This document shows, piece after piece, positions 18,101-26,373 of a DNA stretch of 64,000 bases; position 1 is the stretch's first letter, and each line of letters begins with the position of its first letter. The translations under genes were made by a program, and so were the position numbers. The notes under the pieces were generated by a model. The model saw only the letters and a list, made by a program, of their open reading frames with translations, ran no database searches and was not told where the DNA came from. Source of the DNA: JAEMQF01 sp963850525 (GTDB taxonomy: Bacteria; Pseudomonadota; Gammaproteobacteria; Burkholderiales; Burkholderiaceae_C); contig CAWKLQ010000004.1 of NCBI GenBank assembly GCA_963850525.1, positions 124,001-188,000 of the forward strand. The letters run 5' to 3'.

Positions 18101-19996
18101 GCTCGGCCCGGCAACAACGCAGGCCATGGGACCGTTCTGCGCCGCCAGCGTCAACCCGGCGGGCAGGCAAGCGAGAATCTTGTCGATCGGCAGACGCACC
18201 GCCAACATGCTGCCGGCGGGCATCGACTGCATCAGCGCGCCGCGGCGCGCGACCACACGCGCCGCGTCGTTAAGCGACATCACTCCGGCCACCACTGCGG
18301 CGGCGAACTCGCCCACGCTGTGGCCGATGAGCGCCGTCGGCCGCACGCCGCGCGCCAGCCAGGCTTGTGCGAGTGCGTACTCGATGCAGAACGTCGCCGG
18401 CTGGGTGGTATCGGTCGCCGTCAGCGCCGCACCTTCGGGGTCGAACATGCGCGCCTCGAGGTCGAACGCCAGCACCGGCTTCATGGCCGCAATGCATGCG
18501 TCAAACGCTTGGCGAAACGCTGCATCGTGTTCGTACAACTCGCTGCCCATGCCGGGGTACTGCGCACCCTGGCCGGGGAACAGCCAGAGCAGCGGGGGCG
18601 GGTTCCCGGCGAGCTCGCGCACGGCGCGCCGCGCCGGGTCTTGACTGCGCAGCGCGGCCGCAGCCTGCTCGGGCGTATCGGCGACCAGGCACAACCGGTG
18701 GGCGAAACGGCTGCGACCGATCCGCAAGGTATATGCCACGTCGGCCAGATTGACGGTGGGCTCGGCGTCGAGGTGATCGGCAAGCCGCCGCGCCATCGCG
18801 TCGAGCGCCGAGCGGGTCTTGGCCGAGAGCTGCAGCAATTGGGCACCGCTGCTCGGCGAGGACGGTTCGATCAGCGGCGCTTCTTCCAATACTGCGTGGG
18901 CGTTGGTGCCGCCGACGCCGAAGCTGCTGATGCCGGCCCGGCGCGGCTGCGCGCCGCGCGGCCACGCCGAGAGCTGGTGGTTGACCACAAAGGGGCTGTT
19001 GGCGAAATCGATCTTCGGATTGGGTGCATCGAAGTGAATCGTGGCAGGCAACTGTTCGTTGGTCAGCGCCAGTGCGACTTTGATCAAACCCGCGGCTCCC
19101 GCTGCAGTGACAAGGTGCCCGACATTGCTCTTGACAGAGCCAATTCTGCAGAAGCCCGTGTCGCGCGTGGCGCTGCGAAACGCCCGCGTCAAGCCCTCGA
19201 CCTCGACGGGGTCGCCCAATGGTGTGGCGGTGCCATGCGCCTCGACGTAGGAAATGCTGCGCGGATCGACGCGTGCGTCGTCGTGCGCCGCGACGATCAC
19301 CGCCGACTGCCCCTCGATGCTGGGCGCGGTGAAGCTGGCCTTGCCGCCGCCGTCGTTGTTGGTGGCGATGCCACGAATGACCGCGTAGACCTGGTCGCCA
19401 TCGGCCAGCGCATCGCGCAATCGCTTCAGCAACACGACCGCAGCGCCGTCATTGAATGCGGTGCCGCTTGCCGCAGCGTCGAAGCTTCGCGTCTGCGCGT
19501 CCCTGGACAGCATGGAGCCGTCCTGGAACAGGTATCCGCTGCGGGGCGGCGAAGTCACTGACGCCGCCCCGGCGAGCGCCATCGTGCATCGGCCGAGTCG
19601 CAGACTGTCCACCGCCTGGGCGATCGCGACCAGCGAGGTTGAACAGGCGGTGTTGACGTTGACTGCGGGCCCCTTGAGGTTGAGCTTGTAGGCGACGCGT
19701 GTTGCGATGTAGTCCTTGTCGTTGGCAAACTGGACTTGCAGTTCGCCGACGCGTTCGATCACCTCTGGGTGGCGCAAGACGTTGCGCTGCAGGTACGACG
19801 GCGTGCCCATGCCGGCGAATACACCCACCGGCACCAAGGTGCGATCGGGCGCGTAGCCGGCGCGTTCCAGGCATTCCCACGCGATTTCGAGAAACACGCG
19901 TTGCTGAGGATCGGTAACGTCGGCCTCGCGCGGCGGCATGCCAAAGAACGCCGCATCGAAGTCTTCGATGCCGTCGATGACCCCGCGCGCGCGCAC
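15197..19996 (-). CDS. PKS-aminotransferase part of the hybrid synthetase: KS-AT-ACP-AMT (5' part in another frame)
   Basis: This is the downstream frame of a gene split at 20087-20093; the coding sense really continues back to about 20090, and GTG 19996 is only the first possible start inside the KS. The ketosynthase has TACSTSL, EAHGTAT and KSNVGH (Cys-His-His triad). The acyltransferase has GHSVGEF and the HAFH motif typical of malonyl-CoA selection. The carrier has ELGLDSL. A long Pro/Ala/Thr-rich linker (about 16740-17130) leads to a class-III PLP aminotransferase of glutamate-semialdehyde aminomutase type, with IFDEVITGFR and the lysine in YGKVIGGGFP. There is no KR or DH. As in microcystin McyE or mycosubtilin MycA, the aminotransferase would turn the beta-keto group into a beta-amine. 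Stop TAA overlaps the start of the next NRPS. Confidence 0.9.
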   Translation of the reverse strand: MRARGVIDGIEDFDAAFFGMPPREADVTDPQQRVFLEIAWECLERAGYAPDRTLVPVGVFAGMGTPSYLQRNVLRHPEVIERVGELQVQFANDKDYIATRVAYKLNLKGPAVNVNTACSTSLVAIAQAVDSLRLGRCTMALAGAASVTSPPRSGYLFQDGSMLSRDAQTRSFDAAASGTAFNDGAAVVLLKRLRDALADGDQVYAVIRGIATNNDGGGKASFTAPSIEGQSAVIVAAHDDARVDPRSISYVEAHGTATPLGDPVEVEGLTRAFRSATRDTGFCRIGSVKSNVGHLVTAAGAAGLIKVALALTNEQLPATIHFDAPNPKIDFANSPFVVNHQLSAWPRGAQPRRAGISSFGVGGTNAHAVLEEAPLIEPSSPSSGAQLLQLSAKTRSALDAMARRLADHLDAEPTVNLADVAYTLRIGRSRFAHRLCLVADTPEQAAAALRSQDPARRAVRELAGNPPPLLWLFPGQGAQYPGMGSELYEHDAAFRQAFDACIAAMKPVLAFDLEARMFDPEGAALTATDTTQPATFCIEYALAQAWLARGVRPTALIGHSVGEFAAAVVAGVMSLNDAARVVARRGALMQSMPAGSMLAVRLPIDKILACLPAGLTLAAQNGPMACVVAGPSESVHAWQRQLEAEGTVARVLQTSHAFHSPMMDGAVPLFEAEMKRAALSAPRIPIVSTLTGEPLSARDATDPNYWARHLREPVRFSPALEKALAGYPGAAFLEVGPRATLSTLARQHTASGRSTPVAIPSLGESVQAGAAQRLFAQGQLWTLGFEFSADSGTAPARRRRVRLPSYPFERKRHWLDTVPSVRDSSAPMLSAASVSSPPRRSNEVIAAPVNSSIPAPMSTQTTAPAASSRHPQLMRRLRELFEDVAGADLDVGDATSSFIELGLDSLTLTQAALQVKKQFSVNLTFRQLMETYRSFDTLAQFLDASLPPDPVAQAAAVEIPAAVQPVVALAPSPTPSPAPTLAPTLTSAFAAPAAYAVPAGASVVQHVIAQQMQLMAQQLALLGGTGAAAVQSAPALTMVTAMPASSTAATAAPAASTTTAAAAPTRVPPPGTAPATPATEEGAMVRYDVKKAFGAIARIHTQAGVLSERQQARLDAFVRRYVERTKKSKAYTVEHRPHMADPRVVNGFRPVTKEIVYQTVIERSKGSRMWDIDGNEYVDVLNGFGMNLFGWQPDFVVDAVRKQLDLGYDIGPQHPLAGEVSRLLCELTGFDRVGLCNTGSEAVMAAMRIARTVTGRNTIVLFTGSYHGTFDEVLVRAGRNAKGISAAPGVMAGMFGDVRVLDYGTPEALEFIRNNADDLAAVLVEPVQSRRPDFQPKEFLREVRAITERSGTCLIFDEVITGFRAHLGGTQALFGIRADLACYGKVIGGGFPVGAVAGKRDYMDALDGGAWQYGDASMPTVGVTYFAGTFVRHPLALAAAKASLDHLKHQGTDLQTRLNTSTAAMADELSAFCREVGAPLEIRYFSSLWRVSWLEDHPLQDLLFAMMRSRGVHILDNFPCFMTTAHTLEDIAIVKSAFKESIAELQESEFLPRRAETAVLADASRPPVPNAKLGRDKDGRPAWFVPDANAPGKYRKVSA

Positions 19997-22056
19997 GTAG
20001 TCAGGGTCATTTCGCAGCGAATCCGGAATACTCGGGTCGAGCTCCTCGACGGTGAATCGAGTGATCGCATCGCGCCCCGCCAGCAGCCCCCCCAGAATTC
20101 CTCGATCGTTGCCGCCCCGGGAAAACGCCCCGCCATGCCGATGATGGCGATCGGGTCATCCTGCTCGACACTGCCGCGCGGTCGAACGGGCAGCGCGGCC
20201 GCTTGGGGCTTGGCGGGGCTGCTCTCGATTGCTGCGATTGCCGTGGCCAACCCGGCGGCCGTCGGGTAAGCGAAGATGAGGGCAACACTTAACTCGCTGC
20301 CCCGCTCCAGTGCCAGCGAGTCAAGCGCCTGGACGGCCAGCAGCGACGTTCCACCGAGCTCGAAGAAATTGTCATCGGCACCGACGCCATCGATTTCGAG
20401 TTGCGTAGCGAAGACTTGGCAAATCGCGCGTTCGAGGTCATTCGTGGGCGCCCTGAACGGCTGAGCGAGATCGGGACGCTCCTTGGCAGGCGCGGGCAGT
20501 GCCTTGCGGTCCAGCTTGCCGTTTTCAGTCAGTGGCAAACCATCGACGCAGACGAACGCCGATGGGATCATGAATTCGGGCAGGTAAGCGGCCAGGTGCG
20601 TGCGCAACTCGGTGCGTGAAACCGGCGCGTCAGCCGCGACGACATAGGCGACAAGTCGCGCTTCGCCGCCCGGACCGTCGTTGCGAGCAATGACCGCGTT
20701 GGCGCGTAGCCCCGGGTGTTTGGCCAACAGGCTTTCAATCTCGCCGGTCTCGATTCGAAAGCCCCGGATCTTGACCTGGTGGTCGATCCGGCCCAGGTAC
20801 ACCAGGTCACCGTCCGGCAAACTGCGAGCCAAATCGCCCGATTTGTAGAGTCTCACCGGCGCTTCTTGCTGCGGTGGTATCCAGTCGATGAAGCGCTCGG
20901 CGGTCAACTCGGGCCGGTTCAGGTATCCCAAACAAACACCCGCACCGCTGATGTACATTTCGCCGACTGCGCCCGGCTCGACCGGCCTGCGCTGTTCGTC
21001 GAGGAGCCAGACGGCCAAATCTGGAATCGGCTGGCCGATCACACTGCCATTGCCCAATTTGAGATCGGCCAGCGTTATTTCGCGGTACGTGACATGGACG
21101 GTGGTTTCCGTGATGCCGTACATGTTGATCAGCCGCGGCCGGCTGTCACCATGACGGTCGAACCAAGGCTGCAACATTTGCAGCTCCAGCGCCTCGCCGC
21201 CAAAGATCACGTATCGCAGTGAGAGCGCACTCGACTCATACGCGCTGGCGGCATCTGCATCGATCAAGGTGCGAAACGCTGAAGGCGTCTGGTTCAGTAC
21301 CGTGACTCGCTCACGAACCAGCAGGTCGAGAAAATCCTTCGGCGAGCGGCTGATCAGGTACGGCACGACGACGACGCTGCCGCCATAGGCAAGCGCACCC
21401 CAAATTTCCCAGACCGAGAAGTCGAACGCGTGGGAATGGAAGAATGTCCAGACATCGGATGCGCCGAACCCGAACCAGGCGTCGGTCTGCGTGAAAAGCC
21501 GCACGACGTTGCCATGCGTCAACTGGCATCCCTTGGGTTTGCCCGTCGAGCCGGAGGTGTAGATGACGTAGGCGAGTGAGTCGGCGTCAGCAATGCTGGG
21601 TGGGTTTTCAGTCGATTCGCCCGCCAGGGCAGCAGCCTCGTTGTCGAGCACGATGACCGGTGCGGCACATTCAGGCAGCTTTTTCAGCGAGGCGGACGAC
21701 GTGAGCATCACCACCGGGCGCGCGTCGCTGAGCATGAAGTCGAGTCGATCCTTTGGATACGCCGGATCGATGGGCAGGTAAGCGCCGCCGGCTTTCAGGA
21801 TCGCCAGCAGGCCGATCACCATGTCGATCGAGCGCTCCATGCCGATCGCCACCAGATCGCCCGGCTTGACGCCGAGTTTGAGGAGGCGATGCGCGAGTTG
21901 GTTGGCGCGCACGTTCAAGGCAGCGTGACCGATCGTGACGCCGCCACAGATGACTGCCGGCGACGCAGGTCGACGCAAAGCCTGCTGCGCGACGAGTTCG
22001 TGAATCGTCGAATCCCGCATGGAATTAAGTCTGGCGCTCACGGCAGTTGCGTTCAT
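19759..22056 (-). CDS. NRPS loading module of the hybrid synthetase: A-T and start of KS (frameshifted)
   Basis: The start is ATG 22056, preceded by GGAACGAG. The adenylation domain shows AVICGGVTIGHAALNVRANQ, YTSGSTGKPKG, NMYGITETTVH, GRIDHQVKIRGFRIETGEIE and NGKLDRKALP. The ten pocket residues, read by eye, are DFWNIGMVHK, which is exactly the published threonine code. A carrier follows (FFELGGTSLLA), then the start of a ketosynthase (PIAIIGMAGRFPGAATIEEF). Right after this, at a run of seven G (coding strand), the frame is lost and about 110 nonsense codons follow to 19759. One extra base restores a single A-T-KS-AT-ACP-AMT protein of about 2280 residues. Confidence 0.9.
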   Translation of the reverse strand: MNATAVSARLNSMRDSTIHELVAQQALRRPASPAVICGGVTIGHAALNVRANQLAHRLLKLGVKPGDLVAIGMERSIDMVIGLLAILKAGGAYLPIDPAYPKDRLDFMLSDARPVVMLTSSASLKKLPECAAPVIVLDNEAAALAGESTENPPSIADADSLAYVIYTSGSTGKPKGCQLTHGNVVRLFTQTDAWFGFGASDVWTFFHSHAFDFSVWEIWGALAYGGSVVVVPYLISRSPKDFLDLLVRERVTVLNQTPSAFRTLIDADAASAYESSALSLRYVIFGGEALELQMLQPWFDRHGDSRPRLINMYGITETTVHVTYREITLADLKLGNGSVIGQPIPDLAVWLLDEQRRPVEPGAVGEMYISGAGVCLGYLNRPELTAERFIDWIPPQQEAPVRLYKSGDLARSLPDGDLVYLGRIDHQVKIRGFRIETGEIESLLAKHPGLRANAVIARNDGPGGEARLVAYVVAADAPVSRTELRTHLAAYLPEFMIPSAFVCVDGLPLTENGKLDRKALPAPAKERPDLAQPFRAPTNDLERAICQVFATQLEIDGVGADDNFFELGGTSLLAVQALDSLALERGSELSVALIFAYPTAAGLATAIAAIESSPAKPQAAALPVRPRGSVEQDDPIAIIGMAGRFPGAATIEEFWGGCWRGAMRSLDSPSRSSTRVFRIRCEMTLTTCARAGSSTASKTSMRRSLACRRARPTLPILSNACFSKSRGNAWNAPATRPIAPWCRWVYSPAWARRRTCSATSCATQR

Positions 22057-22436
22057 CTCGTTCCTGGTTCCACGGCGGTATTTCAAGGGGCAATGGTCAA
22101 ACGAAGCGGGTTGATTACGACGCGCTTCGCAACAGCACCCGAAGGGCGAGCGACTCGTGGCGAATCGATCATGACGGCCCTCGAGTCGTGACGTGGGCGC
22201 AGAGCCGCCCCGTTCGGGATCGACACATGGTTTATTCGTGCTGGATGGGTCACTCGATCAGATTGGGGCGTGTCCGACGGGCGACAAAATCGGTCGAGCA
22301 CATCGGCTTTCAGTGCACCTGCTCTCGCGCTTGTCGTGTGCACCAGTATCGAACCGGCATGACCAAACATGTGCCGCGTGCAGCCGCCGTTTCGTGATCC
22401 ATTCGGCGCTTGATCTAAGTAGCGGCGGCACCCGAA
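22057..22436. other. Intergenic region upstream of the NRPS-PKS
   Basis: About 380 bases separate the NRPS-PKS start from the end of the sulfatase gene; both are on the minus strand. It must hold the promoter of the biosynthetic operon, but I see no convincing -35/-10 or -24/-12 pair. A short dyad, GCACCC/GGGTGC, at about 22429-22445 overlaps the sulfatase stop codon and might terminate its transcript; it has no T run. Confidence 0.35.
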
Positions 22437-24644
22437 TCAGGGGTGCGCCGGCTGCACCATGTCCAGGCGAGTCCGCGCTGACCAGATCAGCATTTCGGCC
22501 TCCGCGTCATCCAGCTCGCGCTTCGGAATCGAGGCCGCGATATCGCGCAATTCCCAGGGGTCACTGGCGGTGTCGTAGACCTGCATCGGAGTCCGGCCGA
22601 AGTTGTAGATGAACTTTCGACCTTCGCGATGTGTGGCCAAAAGGGTTTGCGGCTGGTGTGTGGCGTGAAACGCCTGGCGTCCGGGCACGCCCGGCGCGAG
22701 GAGCGAACGACCGGGGAGATAGCCGCCCTCGATCTCGAGCCCGAGCAACTCGGCGAGCGTCGGCAGGACGTCGGTTTGCTGGCGGTAACCCCGGATGCGC
22801 GCAGGCGCCAAATTCGGCGCGACGATTACCGCCGGAACGTGAGTCACTTCGCGATTGAGCACCTTCAGGTGCATGCGCTCTCCGCCGCGTTCGCCGAACG
22901 ACTCGCCGTGATCGCCGAGAATCACGATGACAGTGTCGTCGAGTGCACCCATGGCCCGAAGCCCATCGAACAATTCGCGCGTCCACTGGTCGATGTAGCG
23001 CAGGCAATTCAGGTAGTTCTCGAGCTGCGGGTTCGTCACGCCGGGAAAGTCCACCGCGGGCCACGAACTCGGCATCTTGTACGGGGTGTGCCCGATATTC
23101 GTCATGATGACGGCCAAGGAGCTTTCCTTCGCATCGCGCCGCTCCTTAATCCAACGCAGGGCGGGTTCGAGCATCGCGCGGTCTTCAAGGCCCCACGAGG
23201 TGGGGCGCTCCCACGCCTTTGCGTCGAGATCCACGTCAATTGATACTTTGTCGAATCCAAGACCGGTCACCACCGCGCGGTCGCTTTCCACATCCAAGTG
23301 GGTGGGCGTGAAGAAGGCACTCTTGTAGCCGAGCGGACGCAACAGTCGCGCAAGGCTCGAGTTGAATTTCGGTTCCTTGTTCGAACGAACCCAGTCGGCC
23401 ACGCCGAGCAGATCTGCGCCATGCGTGCCGGTCAGCACGCTGATCCAGGCATTCGCGGTTCGCGGCAAGACTGCATTCATGTTCTCCACCATGACGCCAC
23501 GTTCCGAAAGTTCCCTCAAGAAGGGCGTGGTGGCCAGATCCGCGGAATGCACGCTGGTTTTGTCGGCACGCACCGACTCCATCATGATGACGATGGCGTT
23601 CAAGCGCTTGGAATTTCGATTCGAGACGAGTCTGATGTTGTGAACGTCGGCAAAAGGCGCGAGCTCCAAGGCCTTGCGCATCACGTCTCGGGGTGGGATG
23701 GCCTGGGCCGAGTCGCCGAACAAGTCTCTTCCGATGGTGAAGAACGTATTCGCCGCGAAGCGTGAATAGTGGGTCGACGGCGGCTGCACAGGCAATGCCA
23801 TGCCCGCCGCGAACAACAGCCCCACGCCGAACGCCAAGCGCAATGCATGGGCCAACTCAGGATAGTGCCGCAACGGCGTCGATTGCACTCTTGGCCCCGA
23901 GCTTTGGGTGTCGTGCGTCCCTGGGGTGCGCCATCTGCTCCAAAGACGCCATGCCAACGGGATGGCCAGGTAGGGTCCGAGCATCGCGATCACCATTTCG
24001 CGATCCAGTTCACTCGCGACGATGCCTCCCAAGTGGGCACGCTGCTCGATCACGTAGGCCAAGAGTTGGCCTGATCCCGTCCCGCCGGTCTTGAAGTAAT
24101 ACGCCAGTTCCCAACCGATCAGGGTCAGAAGCGCCAACCATACAACGACAACGACAACCGTTCCGGCACGCCGAAAGTGCCGTGCGGTGACCCAGAGCAG
24201 CGCGAAGGCAAAGAGTGCAAAGGTGCCCGCGAATACGAGGTCTTCCCAGGCAATCTTCAGGGCGTTCATCGACTCGGCAACCGCACCGTGCAATATGCCG
24301 GACGCTGAAGCCGGGCGACCGGAGATCCACATTCTCGCCGCCATCGCAGCGACGGCAAGAACGATTCCCGCGCCGAATCCGGCGAGACCGGCCCACCAGA
24401 TGCGGCGCTTGAGCCACAAACCGAGCGCGAGGCCGATCAGGCCGAACCCCATAAGGCGCGCCAACGAGGAATCGATGAGAAAGAAACTGATCAACTTGTC
24501 GCGGTCTACGCCGGCGGTTTGATCCCAGTGCGATACGACCAGCGCTTTGGAAGTCAGCAGCACCAGCAGCAGCGGGACTGTCAGCGCCAGCGTCGACGGA
24601 AGCATCCTGGGATGCGGCTCTTCTCGACTCCCTTGCACGTCCAT
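22437..24644 (-). CDS. Membrane-anchored sulfatase / LtaS-type phosphotransferase
   Basis: The start chosen is ATG 24644, with AGGAGG four bases upstream. The N-terminal third has five or so hydrophobic helices, and the C-terminal half is an alkaline-phosphatase-superfamily sulfatase domain: AIVIMMESVRAD near its start, a candidate nucleophile region VLPRTANAWISVLTGTHG, and metal ligands in ILGDHGESFGE and a later MHLKVLN. Such proteins (LtaS, EptA, OpgE-like) sit in the inner membrane with the catalytic domain in the periplasm and transfer phosphoglycerol or phosphoethanolamine to glycans or lipids. In this setting decoration of the EPS or its lipid carrier is plausible; the substrate cannot be read from the sequence. 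Confidence 0.85.
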   Translation of the reverse strand: MDVQGSREEPHPRMLPSTLALTVPLLLVLLTSKALVVSHWDQTAGVDRDKLISFFLIDSSLARLMGFGLIGLALGLWLKRRIWWAGLAGFGAGIVLAVAAMAARMWISGRPASASGILHGAVAESMNALKIAWEDLVFAGTFALFAFALLWVTARHFRRAGTVVVVVVWLALLTLIGWELAYYFKTGGTGSGQLLAYVIEQRAHLGGIVASELDREMVIAMLGPYLAIPLAWRLWSRWRTPGTHDTQSSGPRVQSTPLRHYPELAHALRLAFGVGLLFAAGMALPVQPPSTHYSRFAANTFFTIGRDLFGDSAQAIPPRDVMRKALELAPFADVHNIRLVSNRNSKRLNAIVIMMESVRADKTSVHSADLATTPFLRELSERGVMVENMNAVLPRTANAWISVLTGTHGADLLGVADWVRSNKEPKFNSSLARLLRPLGYKSAFFTPTHLDVESDRAVVTGLGFDKVSIDVDLDAKAWERPTSWGLEDRAMLEPALRWIKERRDAKESSLAVIMTNIGHTPYKMPSSWPAVDFPGVTNPQLENYLNCLRYIDQWTRELFDGLRAMGALDDTVIVILGDHGESFGERGGERMHLKVLNREVTHVPAVIVAPNLAPARIRGYRQQTDVLPTLAELLGLEIEGGYLPGRSLLAPGVPGRQAFHATHQPQTLLATHREGRKFIYNFGRTPMQVYDTASDPWELRDIAASIPKRELDDAEAEMLIWSARTRLDMVQPAHP

Positions 24645-24922
24645 CCATCCTCCTGCTTGCGGATCTGCACGTTTCAGACGCGGCGGCTGCAAAACGGCGT
24701 GTCCCCCTGACCTTCCGGACCTGGGACAGCTTAGCTAACAGACTAGCAGGAACGGCAAGCTGTTGCGGATGATTCTGGGCAGTAATCCCGGAAACGATCA
24801 ACGCACCGGGTCACAACATGACCGCGACGTGCTCGGTTCACGGCCGCGACTCATCCAGCTTGAACTGGTCCCCCAAAACTGGACGCCACGAAGTCTGTTA
24901 GTTTTGACTTCTTGGAGGACAT

Positions 24923-25225
24923 ATGAAAGCAGGATCAGATCGGAAGTACACGGCTGAATTTCGGGACGCAGCTGTCAAGCAAGTGATTCAAGGTGGGCGT
25001 GGCATGGCGGCGGTTGCGCGCTCGCTGGAGATGTCGAACAAGACGCTGGCCAACTGGGTGTACCTGGCACGCAAAGGGCAGGCGCTGGTCAAGCGTGTGC
25101 CCGTGCAGCCGGTGTCGGACCTGGAGGCCGAACTGAGCCGCTTGAGGCAGGAGAACACCCGGTTGAGGGTGGAGAAGGAAATCCTAAAAAAAGCGGCAGC
25201 GTACTTTGCGAGGGAGTCGATGTGA
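24923..25225 (+). CDS. IS3-family transposase OrfA
   Basis: The 100-residue protein is a helix-turn-helix DNA-binding subunit (RKYTAEFRDAAVKQV, then SLEMSNKTLANWV) with a leucine-zipper-like heptad segment (LEAELSRLRQENTRLRVEKEIL) before the frameshift site. The start ATG has GGAGGAC upstream. In this family OrfA alone represses, and its -1 fusion with OrfB is the transposase. Its stop overlaps the start of orfB. Confidence 0.92.
   Translation: MKAGSDRKYTAEFRDAAVKQVIQGGRGMAAVARSLEMSNKTLANWVYLARKGQALVKRVPVQPVSDLEAELSRLRQENTRLRVEKEILKKAAAYFARESM
25186..25192 (+). promoter_or_regulatory. A7G slippery sequence for -1 programmed frameshifting
   Basis: A run of seven A followed by G lies near the end of orfA. 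OrfB is in the -1 frame and overlaps here, the standard arrangement for producing the OrfAB transposase in IS3-family elements. Confidence 0.75.
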
Positions 25226-26118
25226 AGTACGCGTGGATTGAGAAGCATCGACAGGAATACGCCACGACGATGATGTGCGAGCTGCTGAGCGTATCGCGCA
25301 GCGGGCTGAACGCGGCGCGAGGGCGCGAGCCATCGAAACGCGCGTGCGAAGACAAGCAGTTGGTCGAACAGATTCGCCACGGCCAGCGCAAGCATCGCGG
25401 GCGCTACGGGCGCCGACGCATGACGCCCGAGATCGGCCAGGCGCTGGGCCGCACGATCAACCATAAGCGTGTCGGGCGCCTGATGCGCGAGCACGGGCTG
25501 CAAAGCCACAAGCGGCGGCGCTTTCGGGTGGTGACGACCGACTCCAAGCACACCCACGCGGTGGCGCCCAACGTGCTGCAGCGCGACTTCCAAGCGGCCG
25601 CGCCGAACCAGAAATGGTTGGCCGACATGACCTACGTGCCCACCGACGAAGGCTGGCTGTACGTGGCGCTGGTACTGGACCTGTACGCACGCAAGCTGGT
25701 GGGCTGGGCGATGAGTGAGACGATGCCGCAGGAGCTGACGCTGTGCGCGCTTGACGTTGCGCTGGGCTGGCGCCACCCCGGCGCTGGCCTGGTGCACCAC
25801 TCGGACCGGGGCTCGCAATACGCGGCCAACGACTACCGCGCCAAGCTCGAGGCGCTGGGCATCACGGTGTCGATGAGTCGCAAGGGAGACTGCTGGGACA
25901 ACGCGCCGATGGAATCGGTGAACGGCACGTTGAAAGTCGAGTGCGTGCACGACGAGCATTTCGAGACTCGCGAGCAGGCAAGGCAAGCAATTGTCGAGTA
26001 CATCGGTTACTACAATACCGAGCGCCGCCATTCTGCGTTGGGCTACATCACCCCGGCAGAATTCGAGCGGCGCTGGCGCGCCGAGTCAGCTTCAAAGACA
26101 AGGGCGTTGCAGCAATGA
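25222..26118 (+). CDS. IS3-family transposase OrfB (DDE integrase core)
   Basis: The 298-residue reading frame contains an HTH_21-type N-terminal region (YGRRRMTPEIGQALG) and the rve/DDE core: D in LADMTYVP, D in VHHSDRGSQYA, and E in NAPMESVNGTLK about 35 residues later, ending YYNTERRHSALGYITP. It is normally translated as a fusion with OrfA after frameshifting at 25186-25192. An identical reading frame exists at 37125-38021 on the minus strand. Confidence 0.93.
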   Translation: MKYAWIEKHRQEYATTMMCELLSVSRSGLNAARGREPSKRACEDKQLVEQIRHGQRKHRGRYGRRRMTPEIGQALGRTINHKRVGRLMREHGLQSHKRRRFRVVTTDSKHTHAVAPNVLQRDFQAAAPNQKWLADMTYVPTDEGWLYVALVLDLYARKLVGWAMSETMPQELTLCALDVALGWRHPGAGLVHHSDRGSQYAANDYRAKLEALGITVSMSRKGDCWDNAPMESVNGTLKVECVHDEHFETREQARQAIVEYIGYYNTERRHSALGYITPAEFERRWRAESASKTRALQQ

Positions 26119-26373
26119 GCGGGCACCGCGTTACCCACCGCCGGCCGGTCCGGTTCGTATCGCAAGCGACCGAACCGGCCGTCCGTGGATAACGCTCATC
26201 GTGCTTCGTGGCGTCCAATGAACGGGGACCGGTTCAGCTCGATCCTGGCGCCGAGGTCGAGAAGGTCGCCTGCCCCAAGCCGGGCGCAAACCCACGCAAC
26301 CGGCGCGTGAGTTCAAGGTCGCTCCACACAGCATCACGACTTGGTCGCGCAAACCACCGCCGACAGCCGTAAG

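Larger units (their letters stand above)
24861..26236 (+). mobile_element. Complete IS3-family insertion sequence, copy 1
   Basis: The element is 1376 bp. Imperfect terminal inverted repeats of 33 bp are at 24861-24893 (TGAACTGGTCCCCC...) and 26204-26236 (reverse complement TGAACCGGTCCCCG...); both end in the shared block TGGACGCCACGAAG. It is flanked by a 3-bp target duplication, GCT at 24858-24860 and 26237-26239, as usual for the family. It carries orfA and orfB in -1 relation with an A7G slippery site. A truncated, inverted copy with identical orfB lies at 37007-38060. The intact ends and target duplication suggest recent transposition. Confidence 0.93.
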
